Shown: piece after piece, positions 8,725 to 16,896 of the stretch
Numbering within the stretch: the stretch's first letter is position 1
Layout of the letters: every line of letters begins with the position of its first letter
DNA from: CAYJCL01 sp964370475
Lineage (GTDB): Bacteria; Bacillota_I; Bacilli_A; RF39; UBA660
Direction: 5' to 3'
DNA length: 64,000 nt
Assembly: GCA_964370475.1 (NCBI GenBank)
Contig: CAYJJI010000002.1
Location: 1-64,000 of the forward strand
Made by a program: the position numbers and the translations under genes
The notes under the pieces: model-generated
Databases searched by the model: none
The model's input: the letters and a program-made list of their open reading frames with translations, nothing else
Told to the model about the DNA's origin: nothing

Positions 8725-8755
8725 AGTTTTACCATACATTTGTTTGTTAGTCAAT
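8725..8755 (-). promoter_or_regulatory. Promoter of the radical SAM gene
   Basis: On the minus strand a TTGACT -35 is followed 17 bases later by TAAAAC, preceded by TGG (extended -10). It lies just before the GGAGG of the radical SAM gene and back to back with the HTH gene promoter. Confidence 0.5.
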
Positions 8756-8764
8756 GATTTAGGC

Positions 8765-8793
8765 TTGATAATACATAACTTTTATAATATAAT
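8765..8793 (+). promoter_or_regulatory. Sigma-A-type promoter of the HTH regulator gene
   Basis: A -35 TTGATA (8765-8770) and a perfect -10 TATAAT (8788-8793) are 17 bases apart. The ribosome site AGGTGG and the ATG at 8819 follow. Confidence 0.75.
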
Positions 8794-8818
8794 ACAAGTA
8801 GAAATTGTAGGTGGTTTG

Positions 8819-9151
8819 ATGAAAAACTTAAAAATAATTAGAAAGAAGAGAAATATCACTCAGGTAATGTTAGCTAATGATTTGAAAATTTTCCAAGAGT
8901 CTATTAGTAGCTATGAGAAGGGTAAGAGTTATCCTAATATTGAAACTTTAATTAAAATTGCTGATTATTTAAATACTACTACTGATTATTTACTTGGAAG
9001 AACTGATAATGATGCTTCTATTAGTGATTTAAATATTAAATCTATGAATCCTAAAACTTACGCTATGTTAAATAACTTTATTATGTTGAACGAGAAGAAA
9101 AAAGATGATGTTTTATGGTTTAGCGAAGTTATTAGAAAAAAGGAAAATTAA
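8819..9151 (+). CDS. Cro/C1-type (XRE) helix-turn-helix regulator
   Basis: A 110-residue protein with an N-terminal HTH_3 domain: LKIIRKKRNITQVMLANDL, ESISSYEKGKSYPNIETLIKIADYL and NTTTDYLLGRTD at residues 3-62 are textbook Cro/C1 elements. The remaining 45 residues are a short acidic/basic tail with no recognisable ligand domain. The start is fixed by the AGGTGG site at 8810-8815; the longer open frame upstream runs through the promoter. It is one of the few plus-strand genes, and its terminator is shared with the convergent gene. Targets are unknown, but the divergent radical SAM gene is the obvious candidate. Confidence 0.88.
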   Translation: MKNLKIIRKKRNITQVMLANDLKIFQESISSYEKGKSYPNIETLIKIADYLNTTTDYLLGRTDNDASISDLNIKSMNPKTYAMLNNFIMLNEKKKDDVLWFSEVIRKKEN

Positions 9152-9182
9152 TAAAAATCTAGTTTTGACTAGATTTTTTATT
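9152..9182. terminator. Bidirectional terminator between the HTH gene and the convergent hypothetical gene
   Basis: A nine-pair stem AAATCTAGT (9155-9163) / ACTAGATTT (9168-9176) with a TTTG loop. It is followed by TTTTTA on the plus strand and preceded by a run of A, which reads as T on the minus strand. It can end both converging transcripts. Confidence 0.8.
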
Positions 9183-9794
9183 TTGGTCCAAACTCTTTAT
9201 GTATTCTTTTATTTGAATTGAGTTTTTATTTTTTAATTCATTTAGAAAGTCTTCTTTCGACTTATAATCAGTATCGTATGGGTCAAATTCATCTTTAGAT
9301 AATAAAGGTCCATTAATGTAATCTCCTTTAAATTCATAATATCTGTTTAAATCTTTTTCTAAAATTTCTGCTGCCATAACTGTTAAGCCTTCTTCTTTTT
9401 TGAAATATATTTCTGGTTTATCATATAGTGTATCAGTGTTGTTGAAACTTTCAATGAATTTATCCAATCTTATTAGACCAAACACTCCATATAGTTCATT
9501 TTTATTATAACAATGGTAATCTGATAAATTTAAATGTAGTTCATTATAATCATCATGATATGAGAGTAATTCTTCATTGGTGATTGGCATTGTTGATTTT
9601 TTTAATTTTGGATCATAGTATTTTCCATTATCTTCTATAAAGATGTGAAATGTATCTGAAATATAAGTCATAGTTATTATATTACTTAAGTTAGAATTAT
9701 TTTTGTTTATTGTTTTTTGTACTGTGTCTTTTCTTACTCTGAATCCTAAGTATATTTTTTCTATGGGTATCGATTTAAAAAATTTATCTAACAT
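9159..9794 (-). CDS. Hypothetical protein, unrecognised
   Basis: A 211-residue, soluble, aromatic- and acid-rich protein with no membrane segment or signal peptide. Visible features are a strand-rich centre (TMTYISDTFHIFIEDNGKYY) and an acidic C-terminal third that ends in a lysine/asparagine tail. I recognise no family. It starts inside the end of the upstream SDR gene (an 11-base overlap) with an AAGGAA site, so the two are translationally coupled and may work together. It ends in the shared terminator. Confidence 0.75.
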   Translation of the reverse strand: MLDKFFKSIPIEKIYLGFRVRKDTVQKTINKNNSNLSNIITMTYISDTFHIFIEDNGKYYDPKLKKSTMPITNEELLSYHDDYNELHLNLSDYHCYNKNELYGVFGLIRLDKFIESFNNTDTLYDKPEIYFKKEEGLTVMAAEILEKDLNRYYEFKGDYINGPLLSKDEFDPYDTDYKSKEDFLNELKNKNSIQIKEYIKSLDQNKKSSQN

Positions 9795-10545
9795 TGTTAC
9801 TTTTCCTTTCTTGAATATTATAGTTTATTTTTAATAGTAATTTTAAAGGGAGCATTTTAGATAGCAATAGTATCACTTTCATTTTGAAAGTAGGAATTAT
9901 TATCAGTTTATTTTTAGCTAGCTTTTTCAATGTGTAATTAGCTACATAGTCGCTATCTATTCCTTTTATCTTTATATTACCGTTTGCCACTTGATTAAAC
10001 TGGGTATTTACTGGTCCTGGGCATAAGCAAGAGATTTTTACATTACTTTTTATTTGTTTTAATTCCTCTGATATAGCTAGTGTGTATTGTGTGACGTAGT
10101 TTTTAGTTGCATAGTAAGTATTTAATTTTGGTCCTGGTAAAAAACCTGCTGAAGAGCTTACATTTAAAATTTTACCGCTATCTTTTTTAATGAAGTCTTT
10201 TAGAAATAGTTTTGTTAGTATATGAACAGCTTTTATATTTAAATCTATCATCTCTAACTCTTTATTTAAATCAGTTTCATGAGTTAGCCCAAACAAGCCG
10301 AATCCGGCATTGTTAATTAAAAGATCAATGTTTTCATTTTTTAATTCTTCGTAAAGACTCATTACTTCTTCTTGATCTTTTAAATCTTTAATTATTATCG
10401 ACGTATTAGTTTTTAATTCTTTTTTTAATTCTAGTAATTTATCTTCACTACGTGCTACTAATATCAAATCATATCCTTGGTCACTTAATTTTTTCGCAAG
10501 AGATCTACCTATTCCAGAACTTGCACCTGTTATTAAACATTTCAC
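9784..10545 (-). CDS. Short-chain dehydrogenase/reductase (SDR)
   Basis: A classical NAD(P)-dependent SDR of 253 residues. The cofactor loop TGASSGIGRSLAKKL is near the N-terminus, NNAG stabilises the sheet (LLINNAGFGLFG), the catalytic Ser is in NVSSSAGFLP, and the YxxxK motif is YYATKNY. CLCPGPVNTQF is the conserved PG segment. The C-terminal hydrophobic stretch (MKVILLLSKMLPLKLLLKI) may contact membrane. This matches the DltE-like/YqjQ-type SDRs, whose substrates are unclear. The start is taken as GTG 10545, which sits seven bases after AAGGTGATG; the longer frame from 10572 overlaps a -10-like TAAAAT. Confidence 0.88.
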   Translation of the reverse strand: MKCLITGASSGIGRSLAKKLSDQGYDLILVARSEDKLLELKKELKTNTSIIIKDLKDQEEVMSLYEELKNENIDLLINNAGFGLFGLTHETDLNKELEMIDLNIKAVHILTKLFLKDFIKKDSGKILNVSSSAGFLPGPKLNTYYATKNYVTQYTLAISEELKQIKSNVKISCLCPGPVNTQFNQVANGNIKIKGIDSDYVANYTLKKLAKNKLIIIPTFKMKVILLLSKMLPLKLLLKINYNIQERKSNNVR

Positions 10546-10572
10546 AACATCACCTTGTATTAATTTTACCAC

Positions 10573-10593
10573 AAAAAAAGACCTAAGTCTTTT
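10573..10593 (-). terminator. Intrinsic terminator of ppaC
   Basis: The stem AAAAGAC (10576-10582) / GTCTTTT (10587-10593) has a four-base loop and a T run on the minus strand. It closes immediately after the ppaC stop. Confidence 0.75.
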
Positions 10594-12172
10594 AATTTTT
10601 ATTTTCTAATACCTCATATATAGGAGGTAACATTTGTTTTTTTCTTGATACTACATCTTTTAAGAATAATCCTTGATGAATTTCTGATAAGTTAAAGGCA
10701 TCTTTAATTACATCTGAGGATTCATCGTTGTAGAATAAGTAAGAACCATTTTTCAAGACATCAGTTACAAATAGAGCTGATACCATGTATTTAAGATCAC
10801 GTACTTGGTTATTTAATATTTCTATGTATTCTTGTTGTTTTTCTTTAATTTCTTCTACGTCCATAGTTATTATTTGGCCAATACCGATTTTTCCTTCTTC
10901 TAGATTAAATGTTTTGTAATCGCTATTTACTATTTCTTTGGTTGTTAAATTTTTAATAGATGATCCTGCTTTAAACATTTGGTAAGCATAGTCTTCTATG
11001 TTTATATCAACTATTTTTAATAATCTATCTAATGAATCTTTATCTATTTGGGTTGTAGTAGGACTTTTTAACATTAATGTATCTGAGATTATTCCACTTA
11101 TTAGAAGTCCTGCTATATTTGTTGGAATTTCTATATTTGATTCTCTATACATTCTTTCAATTATAGTACATGTACTACCTACGGGCATTGATCTAAAGCT
11201 TATTGGTAGTGATGTTCCTATTGTTCCTAGATTATGATGATCAACTATCTCTATTATTTCTGCTTCTTCTAATCCATCAACACTTTGGGAAAGTTGATTA
11301 TGATCTACTAATATTACTTTTCTTTTTGTATATTTATCTTGATCTATTAATCTAATCATTCCTAAACATGTTTTATCTTTTTTTATTACTGGATAGTTTG
11401 TATGACCATATTTTCTTGCAGCTTCTAAGAAGTCTGTACGGAAATCTTTTTCGTAAAACTTAATAGGGCTTGGGAATACATTAATATTTTTAATATAATT
11501 ACATTGTTTTAATCTATAAATTACTTTGTAAAAATCTTTAGTAGTAGTGATTATATTTATTTTCTTTTCTTTAGCTATTTTTAATATTTCATCTGGAATA
11601 TCATTTTGTAAATATATTATTAATTCAGATTTTAGTTCGATAGCTTTTTTTAGCATTTCCTCTTTATATATTATAAATATACTACTTTTTTTGTTATAGA
11701 AGTTTATCTCACCTTTTATTTCTTCTTTGAATTTTAACACTTCTTTACCGTTTAGATCTTTTACTATGTTATCATATGATGTAATTATTTCTCCGTTGGA
11801 TTCTGTAATTAAATATCTAGATATTTCTTTTAGATTTATATATCCTAGTAATTTTTGGTCTTTATTTACTAGAGGGATACCTGTTAAATTTCCTTCATCC
11901 AATTTTTTATAAGCTTGGTTTATAGATGAATATTCATCTAAATAAACTCCTTTATTATATTCCATGTATCTTATTTGAACTTTAACATCATTAAGATATT
12001 CTGGTTCTGGAATGTTGAAGTAATCTAGTACAAATTTAGACTCACTATTAACTGTACCTAATACTTTAGGCTTTGTATCCATTCCTTGTTTGTTTTTTAA
12101 ATATGATAAACTGATACAAGCACATACTGAATCTGTATCTGGTTTTTTATGTCCAAAAATATATACTTTCAT
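10592..12172 (-). CDS. ppaC: Manganese-dependent inorganic pyrophosphatase with CBS and DRTGG domains
   Basis: A family II (DHH) pyrophosphatase that splits the PPi made by biosynthesis. The 526-residue protein starts with the DHH N-terminal motif FGHKKPDTDSVCACISL. A regulatory insert of roughly 220 residues (about 70-290) follows, containing CBS-like stretches around a DRTGG-like segment. The second metal motif is IIEIVDHHNLGTIG, and the DHHA2 C-terminal domain has SGIISDTLMLKSPTTT and SSKSR-like RKKQMLP. Family members of this architecture are switched by AMP/ADP and by ATP or diadenosine polyphosphates. Plain PpaC is about 310 residues. The promoter lies at the end of uvrB. Confidence 0.93.
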   Translation of the reverse strand: MKVYIFGHKKPDTDSVCACISLSYLKNKQGMDTKPKVLGTVNSESKFVLDYFNIPEPEYLNDVKVQIRYMEYNKGVYLDEYSSINQAYKKLDEGNLTGIPLVNKDQKLLGYINLKEISRYLITESNGEIITSYDNIVKDLNGKEVLKFKEEIKGEINFYNKKSSIFIIYKEEMLKKAIELKSELIIYLQNDIPDEILKIAKEKKINIITTTKDFYKVIYRLKQCNYIKNINVFPSPIKFYEKDFRTDFLEAARKYGHTNYPVIKKDKTCLGMIRLIDQDKYTKRKVILVDHNQLSQSVDGLEEAEIIEIVDHHNLGTIGTSLPISFRSMPVGSTCTIIERMYRESNIEIPTNIAGLLISGIISDTLMLKSPTTTQIDKDSLDRLLKIVDINIEDYAYQMFKAGSSIKNLTTKEIVNSDYKTFNLEEGKIGIGQIITMDVEEIKEKQQEYIEILNNQVRDLKYMVSALFVTDVLKNGSYLFYNDESSDVIKDAFNLSEIHQGLFLKDVVSRKKQMLPPIYEVLENKN

Positions 12173-12196
12173 AACTACCTCTTTTTCTCTTTTTAA

Positions 12197-12225
12197 ATTA
12201 TATCATTTTTTAGTTTTCATTTCAA
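12197..12225 (-). promoter_or_regulatory. Promoter of ppaC, overlapping the 3' end of uvrB
   Basis: A -35 TTGAAA (12220-12225) lies inside the last codons of uvrB, 17 bases before a perfect -10 TATAAT (12197-12202). The uvrB stop TGA supplies the TG of an extended -10. No terminator separates the two genes. Confidence 0.7.
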
Positions 12226-14155
12226 ATAAGATATCTCTTAACTCCATTGCTCTTTCGAAATCTAATTCTTTTGCTGCTTGTTTCATTTGTTCTTCTACTT
12301 TGACAATCAAATCTTTAATTTCTTTTTTACTTAATTTTTGTTCTTTTGTTGTTGATTCTTTTACTTCGTTTGATATTAATTCTCTTATTTCTTTAATTAT
12401 TGTTGTTGGAACTATATTATTGATTTTATTATACTCTTCTTGTATTGTTCTTCTTCTTTTTGTTTCTTCTATAGCAGTATTCATTGCATCAGAGTATTTA
12501 TCTGCATACATTATAACATGTCCTTTTGAATTTCTTGCACATCTTCCTATAGTTTGGATTAAGCTTCTACTACTTCTTAAGAATCCTTGTTTATCTGCAT
12601 CTAAGATACATATTAAACTAACTTCTGGAATATCAATACCTTCTCTTAGTAAGTTAATTCCTACGATACAATCATATACTCCTAGACGAAGATCTCTAAT
12701 TATTTTTAATCTTTCTAGTGTTTTTATTTCACTATGCAGATATGCGACTTTAATATTTAAATCTTTTAAGTAGTTAGTAAGTTCTTCTGACATTCTGATA
12801 GTCAGTGTAGTAATTAATACTCTTTCATTTAATTCTATTTTGGTTCTTATTTGTTCTACTATATCATCTATTTGTCCTTCAGATGGTTTTATTTCTATCG
12901 TTGGATCTAAAAGACCTGTAGGTCTGATTATTTGTTCAACGTATTGATTATTTGTTTTTTCTAGTTCATAGTCTCCAGGAGTTGCTGATACATATATAGT
13001 TTGATTAACTACTTTTTCAAATTCATCAAATTTTAATGGTCGATTATCAAGTGCTGATGGTAATCTAAATCCATAGTCTACTAAAGTTTGTTTACGCATT
13101 CTATCTCCATTATACATTCCTCTTACTTGAGGAAGTGTTACATGAGATTCATCTACTACTAATAAAAAATCTTCAGGAAAGAAACTTAATAACGATGAAG
13201 GAGTTTCTCCTTCAGCTCTTAAGGCTAGATGTCTAGAATAATTTTCTACTCCACTACAAAAACCTGTTTCTTTTAGCATTTCTAAATCGTATTTTGTTCT
13301 TTCTCTAAGTCTTTGCTCTTCTATAAGTTTGTTATTTGATTTGAGTTCTTCTAGTCTTATATCTAATTCACTTTCAATTCTTTTTATCGCTTCTGTCATT
13401 TTTTCGTCACTGGTTACAAAATGAGAAGCTGGGAAGATACTGATTGTTTTTTTGTTTTGGATTATTGCTCCTGTTAAAGGATCAAACATTGAAATTTTTT
13501 CAACTTCGTCACCAAATAGTTCTATTCTTATACCATTTGATCTTTCATTAATAGGTACTACATCTATTATGTCTCCTCTTACTCTAAATGTTCCTCTGTG
13601 GAAATCTAAGTCACTTCTTTCGTATGTCATATCTACTAATTTATTAATTATTTCATTTCTATTTATTTGATCTCCTAAGTTAAGTGTTAGCATTTTATTC
13701 ATGTATTCTTCTTTTTCACCAATACCATATATACATGATACACTTGCTACTACAATTACGTCTTTATGATTTATTAAACTACTTGTTGCACCGTGTCTTA
13801 ATTCATCTATTTCATCATTAATACTTGAATCTTTTTCAATATACGTATCACTTGATGGAACATAAGCTTCTGGTTGATAGTAATCGTAATAAGATACGAA
13901 ATATTCTACGTGATTTTCTGGAAATAATTCTTTAAACTCTGAGTATAGTTGTCCTGCTAACGTTTTATTATGAGCTATTATAAGAGTTGGTTTGTTTGTT
14001 TTTTCTATTACATTAGCAATTGTAAATGTTTTACCTGTTCCTGTTGCACCAAGTAGAACTTGGTGTTTTTCGTTATTGTTAAGTCCATTTACTAATTGTT
14101 CTATTGCTTTTGGTTGATCTCCTGATGGTTTATATTTCGAATTAATTTTAAACAT
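12203..14155 (-). CDS. uvrB: Excinuclease ABC subunit B
   Basis: UvrB is the helicase-like core of nucleotide excision repair; it verifies damage and recruits UvrC. The 650-residue protein has Walker A GATGTGKT at residues 36-43. The beta-hairpin region is YYDYYQPEAYVPSSDTYIEKD, and the helicase motifs include VDESHVTLPQ, ATPGDYE and QTIGRCARN. The C-terminal UVR domain is EEQMKQAAKELDFERAMELRD, which binds UvrC. The length is typical. The promoter sits in the uvsE terminator, so two repair genes share a junction without necessarily being coregulated. Confidence 0.98.
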   Translation of the reverse strand: MFKINSKYKPSGDQPKAIEQLVNGLNNNEKHQVLLGATGTGKTFTIANVIEKTNKPTLIIAHNKTLAGQLYSEFKELFPENHVEYFVSYYDYYQPEAYVPSSDTYIEKDSSINDEIDELRHGATSSLINHKDVIVVASVSCIYGIGEKEEYMNKMLTLNLGDQINRNEIINKLVDMTYERSDLDFHRGTFRVRGDIIDVVPINERSNGIRIELFGDEVEKISMFDPLTGAIIQNKKTISIFPASHFVTSDEKMTEAIKRIESELDIRLEELKSNNKLIEEQRLRERTKYDLEMLKETGFCSGVENYSRHLALRAEGETPSSLLSFFPEDFLLVVDESHVTLPQVRGMYNGDRMRKQTLVDYGFRLPSALDNRPLKFDEFEKVVNQTIYVSATPGDYELEKTNNQYVEQIIRPTGLLDPTIEIKPSEGQIDDIVEQIRTKIELNERVLITTLTIRMSEELTNYLKDLNIKVAYLHSEIKTLERLKIIRDLRLGVYDCIVGINLLREGIDIPEVSLICILDADKQGFLRSSRSLIQTIGRCARNSKGHVIMYADKYSDAMNTAIEETKRRRTIQEEYNKINNIVPTTIIKEIRELISNEVKESTTKEQKLSKKEIKDLIVKVEEQMKQAAKELDFERAMELRDILFEMKTKK

Positions 14156-14179
14156 ATTACCTCCCCTTTTCGTATGCCT

Positions 14180-14208
14180 ACTATATCATTTTGGATAATA
14201 AAATACAA
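14180..14208 (-). promoter_or_regulatory. Promoter of uvrB
   Basis: A -35 TTGTAT (14203-14208) and an extended -10 TGA-TATAGT (14180-14185) are 17 bases apart. The -35 lies in the arm of the upstream uvsE terminator. No LexA-type palindrome is seen around it. Confidence 0.7.
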
Positions 14209-14238
14209 GATATGTACTTCTGTTATCTTGTTTTTTTA
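14205..14238 (-). terminator. Intrinsic terminator of uvsE
   Basis: The arms ACAAGATA (14205-14212) and TATCTTGT (14224-14231) flank an 11-base loop, and TATTTTATT follows on the minus strand. The stem is AT-rich with a moderate T tail. Confidence 0.55.
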
Positions 14239-15168
14239 TTTATTAATTATTATTGTTGTACCATTAATTTCATAGCCATAATATCTTAATTGTCTTATCA
14301 ATTTAAATAGAGCATCATCTTTAGCTTTAGCTTCTAACATTATATCTACGTCAGTATTGAATTGTTTTAAAATATCTAAAAAAAACATAAATTCAAGTAC
14401 ATCTATATAATCATGATGAGATCGATATTCCTTCTTTAATTTACTTTTAGGAGAAGAAAAATGAATTTTAGGTTTGTCATTCTTCCAAGAGTTGAATATT
14501 CTTGGAATGTTTTCTTCTAGGGATTCACCATCATTATTACAATTATAATGATGGTAATCTAATACAAATGGAATTTTTAGTTTTTCTGATATATTTAAGC
14601 AATCTATTATATTATATACTTTATCGTCATTTTCTATAGCTATGCTATTCTTTAAATTACTTGATAATTTGTTAAAGTTATTAATAAATCTATGAATACT
14701 ATTCTTTTTTCCTAATACACTACTTCCAACATGAATTAAAATTAATTTATTTTTGATTCCTAGTGCTTCTAAAATATTATAATTATATTTTATATTTTCA
14801 ATTGAATTTTTAACTACTTCTTCTCTTGTACTATTTAAAACTGTGTATTGATCTGGATGAACATCGATTCTCAGATTTTTTATTAATATTTTTATTTCTT
14901 CATAGTAACTTTTATATGGTTTTATATAATCAAATACTACTTCTTCTTTTGTTGCTAGAGGGATTAGTTTTGATGTTAATCTAAAGAAATGTATATCGTT
15001 AGCTATATTATATTTTATTATTTCTTTTAACGACTCTAAATTTTTAATTATGGTATTATGGATTTTTTGCATGTCTTTTCTCTTTAAATATTCTGTATAA
15101 GTAACTATCGATGACGAAGTTAAATCCATTGTTTTTGATATAGCAACGTATCCTAATCTTACTTTCAT
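14236..15168 (-). CDS. uvsE: UV DNA damage endonuclease, UvdE/UvsE
   Basis: UvdE nicks DNA directly 5' of UV photoproducts and some other lesions, starting an alternative excision pathway. The TIM-barrel family motifs are clear in the 310-residue protein: MKVRLGYVAIS at the start, RLTSKLIPLA, RIDVHPDQYTVLNS, LILIHVGS, IAIENDDK, VLDYHHY, HFSSPKS, HHDYID and DIMLEAKAKDDA. These contain the metal-binding His, Asp and Glu residues. Bacillus UvsE is similar in length (about 320). The gene stands alone, with its own ribosome site (GGTGAT) and terminator, just upstream of uvrB in transcription. Confidence 0.95.
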   Translation of the reverse strand: MKVRLGYVAISKTMDLTSSSIVTYTEYLKRKDMQKIHNTIIKNLESLKEIIKYNIANDIHFFRLTSKLIPLATKEEVVFDYIKPYKSYYEEIKILIKNLRIDVHPDQYTVLNSTREEVVKNSIENIKYNYNILEALGIKNKLILIHVGSSVLGKKNSIHRFINNFNKLSSNLKNSIAIENDDKVYNIIDCLNISEKLKIPFVLDYHHYNCNNDGESLEENIPRIFNSWKNDKPKIHFSSPKSKLKKEYRSHHDYIDVLEFMFFLDILKQFNTDVDIMLEAKAKDDALFKLIRQLRYYGYEINGTTIIINK

Positions 15169-15247
15169 ATTATCACCATTATTATTATGGACATATTTTT
15201 CTTGTTTACATATGTATTATTATTTTTAAGAATGATAGAAGAAAATA

Positions 15248-15256
15248 TGCTATACT
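15248..15256 (+). promoter_or_regulatory. Extended -10 promoter of the zinc phospholipase C-like gene
   Basis: TGC-TATACT (TG at 15248, box 15251-15256) lies 16 bases before the start codon. The -35 is poor (AAGAAT), as is common for extended -10 promoters. The leader would be only a few bases longer than the ribosome site AAGGTGA. Confidence 0.55.
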
Positions 15257-15271
15257 TTTTAAGGTGATTAT

Positions 15272-15871
15272 ATGGCTTCAGGAATTATACATATGGCGGT
15301 GGCAAAACAAGTTAAAGACAAATTTAATATTAAAAATGAGAAAGATTATTATTTAGGTTCAATTGCACCTGATGTTGCTAAACAGATTGGTATGAGTAAA
15401 GATGAAACTCATTTTAGAATTAATGGCAAATACTATGACTTAGAACTTTTCAAAAAAAATTATCCAACTTATTTAACAACTGATTTTTTAATTGGTTATT
15501 ATGTTCATTTATTTACTGATCAAATTTGGCTTGATGAAGTTGAAAGTAAGTTAATTAAAAATAACTCTGTTAAATTGTTAGATGGTACAATTGTTGAAAT
15601 GGAAGATGAAGAAATTCATAAATTAATTTATAATGATTATTCAACTTTGAATGAAGAAGTAATTGATTTATATGACTTACATTTAGATATCCTTTATGGA
15701 GATTATGTAATTCCAGATATTAAAATGAAAGAATTTCCTGTTGAAAAATTAGATATTTTAACTAGTGTTATGGGTAATTTTGTATTTAATAATGATGAGC
15801 ATGTAAAATACTTATTTGATATTGATCATATTTCTAATTTTATAGATATTTGTATAAAAAAAATAAAGTAG
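15272..15871 (+). CDS. Zinc-dependent phospholipase C-like protein
   Basis: A 199-residue protein with the layout of the zinc-dependent phospholipase C family (Pfam Zn_dep_PLPC). There is an N-terminal GIIHMAVAKQ (His at 7), then YYLGSIAPDV (Asp at about 34), ETHF (His at about 51) and YYVHLFTDQIW (His and Asp at about 88-92). Together these supply the spaced His/Asp ligands expected for a zinc cluster. No signal peptide is seen, unlike the secreted clostridial toxins, so a cytoplasmic hydrolase is more likely. The substrate is unknown. It has its own promoter and a terminator shared with the convergent gene. Confidence 0.75.
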   Translation: MASGIIHMAVAKQVKDKFNIKNEKDYYLGSIAPDVAKQIGMSKDETHFRINGKYYDLELFKKNYPTYLTTDFLIGYYVHLFTDQIWLDEVESKLIKNNSVKLLDGTIVEMEDEEIHKLIYNDYSTLNEEVIDLYDLHLDILYGDYVIPDIKMKEFPVEKLDILTSVMGNFVFNNDEHVKYLFDIDHISNFIDICIKKIK

Positions 15872-15890
15872 GTTATCCTACTTTTATTTT
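15862..15890. terminator. Bidirectional terminator
   Basis: The stem AAAGTAGG (15865-15872) / CCTACTTT (15877-15884) has a TTAT loop. A T-rich tail (TATTTT) lies on the plus strand and an A-rich flank upstream serves the minus strand. It separates the phospholipase-like gene from the convergent zinc-ribbon gene. Confidence 0.8.
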
Positions 15891-16237
15891 GAATTGATTT
15901 CAGTTAAATGGTCTAAAATTAGTGCTGACCACATGATTAAAGCTTCTGTTACATAACCAATACCCATAGTAACTGCTGCCCCAACTAAGCTCAATAAAGT
16001 TATTGATACGCTATTTCCTAGTTGTGATATTCCGCCAATTACTATTATTGATGCTGATATGTAATAAATCCATTTAATAATCGATCCTATACTTCTAATT
16101 ACACTAGAAACTTTTTTAGATTCTTTTATTAATTGACTATTTACTCCTTTTTTCACTTTTACTTCTGTCTTAGCTCCACATTCTTCACAGAACTTAGCAT
16201 TTGCTTTTAATTTTGTTCCACAATCTTCACAAAACAT
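15884..16237 (-). CDS. Zinc-ribbon membrane protein
   Basis: A 117-residue protein with an N-terminal zinc ribbon, CEDCGTKL(9 residues)CEECG, giving two CxxC knuckles at residues 3-6 and 17-20. A basic linker and two hydrophobic segments follow (about 56-72 and 78-105). Proteins of this make-up are common in Bacillota and are usually of unknown function. The ribbon should face the cytoplasm. The upstream P-loop gene ends 18 bases earlier, so the two form a small operon. Confidence 0.75.
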   Translation of the reverse strand: MFCEDCGTKLKANAKFCEECGAKTEVKVKKGVNSQLIKESKKVSSVIRSIGSIIKWIYYISASIIVIGGISQLGNSVSITLLSLVGAAVTMGIGYVTEALIMWSALILDHLTEINSK

Positions 16238-16255
16238 GTTTTTACTTCCTTTCTT

Positions 16256-16804
16256 CTATATCAACTGATGAATATCTGTTAAATATTCTTGACCAGTTAA
16301 TTCTATTTTTATATACGGTCTTTTATCATTTATATTTTCTTTATAGTATTTTTTTGCAATACTTATTTCACAATTTTTTTCTACAAATAATTTTTGATTT
16401 CCTCTATTATACAATCTTTTTTTAATCAAGTCATTATCTTCTATTTTAAAATATACTAATGCATAGGGAATATTTAATTCATTAATATATTCTACTATTT
16501 CTGGTGATGGTGCTGATAAAATAATTTTATTGTCTTGTAGTGAGGAATTAATTGTTTCTTTTATGAATGGAAGTGCATTCTTTTTATGTTCTTTTATTTT
16601 GCTGTTTGTTTTTCTTCCTTTTATTTTTTCGTGTTCTTCTACAGAAAAGTTTTGCGGACGATTATGAGTGTAGTTTGATCTTATTCTATCTATATCTATA
16701 TATTTGGGATTATTCATAGCTAAGTGAGTCTTTCCTGCTCCAGGAACACAGATAAAGGCTTTAATATCTTTTAAGGTTGTTGATTTATTATAAGTTATTA
16801 ACAT
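16256..16804 (-). CDS. P-loop NTPase/kinase-like protein, unrecognised
   Basis: A 182-residue protein with an N-terminal nucleotide-binding loop, CVPGAGKTHLA (residues 19-29). The first Gly of the usual GxxxxGK[ST] is replaced by Cys. YIDIDRIRS is a possible Walker B/acidic strand, and a later ALVYFKIEDNDLIKKRLYNRG resembles the lid/Arg region of small-molecule kinases such as polynucleotide- or zeta-toxin-like kinases. No antitoxin-like partner is evident. The start ATG 16804 has GAGGTGA and an extended -10 TATAAT at 16825-16830. The function is unknown. Confidence 0.65.
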   Translation of the reverse strand: MLITYNKSTTLKDIKAFICVPGAGKTHLAMNNPKYIDIDRIRSNYTHNRPQNFSVEEHEKIKGRKTNSKIKEHKKNALPFIKETINSSLQDNKIILSAPSPEIVEYINELNIPYALVYFKIEDNDLIKKRLYNRGNQKLFVEKNCEISIAKKYYKENINDKRPYIKIELTGQEYLTDIHQLI

Positions 16805-16824
16805 GTAATCACCTCATTGAAAGT

Positions 16825-16833
16825 ATTATAGCA
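16825..16833 (-). promoter_or_regulatory. Extended -10 promoter of the P-loop gene
   Basis: TGC followed by a perfect TATAAT (16825-16830), about 20 bases before the start codon. No clear -35 is present. Confidence 0.6.
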
Positions 16834-16862
16834 TATTTTTTTCTTATTATTTATTATTACTT

Positions 16863-16896
16863 ATAAAAAAAGTTAGATTTCGTTCTAACTTTTTTA
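16863..16896 (-). terminator. Intrinsic terminator of the P-type ATPase gene
   Basis: The eleven-base arms AAAAAGTTAGA (16867-16877) and TCTAACTTTTT (16884-16894) flank a six-base loop, with a T run on the minus strand. Confidence 0.85.

Noticed and set aside
12090..12773. A 227-codon plus-strand open frame over ppaC/uvrB
   Set aside because: It lies antisense to two well-supported genes and has a low-complexity, Phe/Ile/Ser-rich composition typical of a shadow frame in an AT-rich genome.
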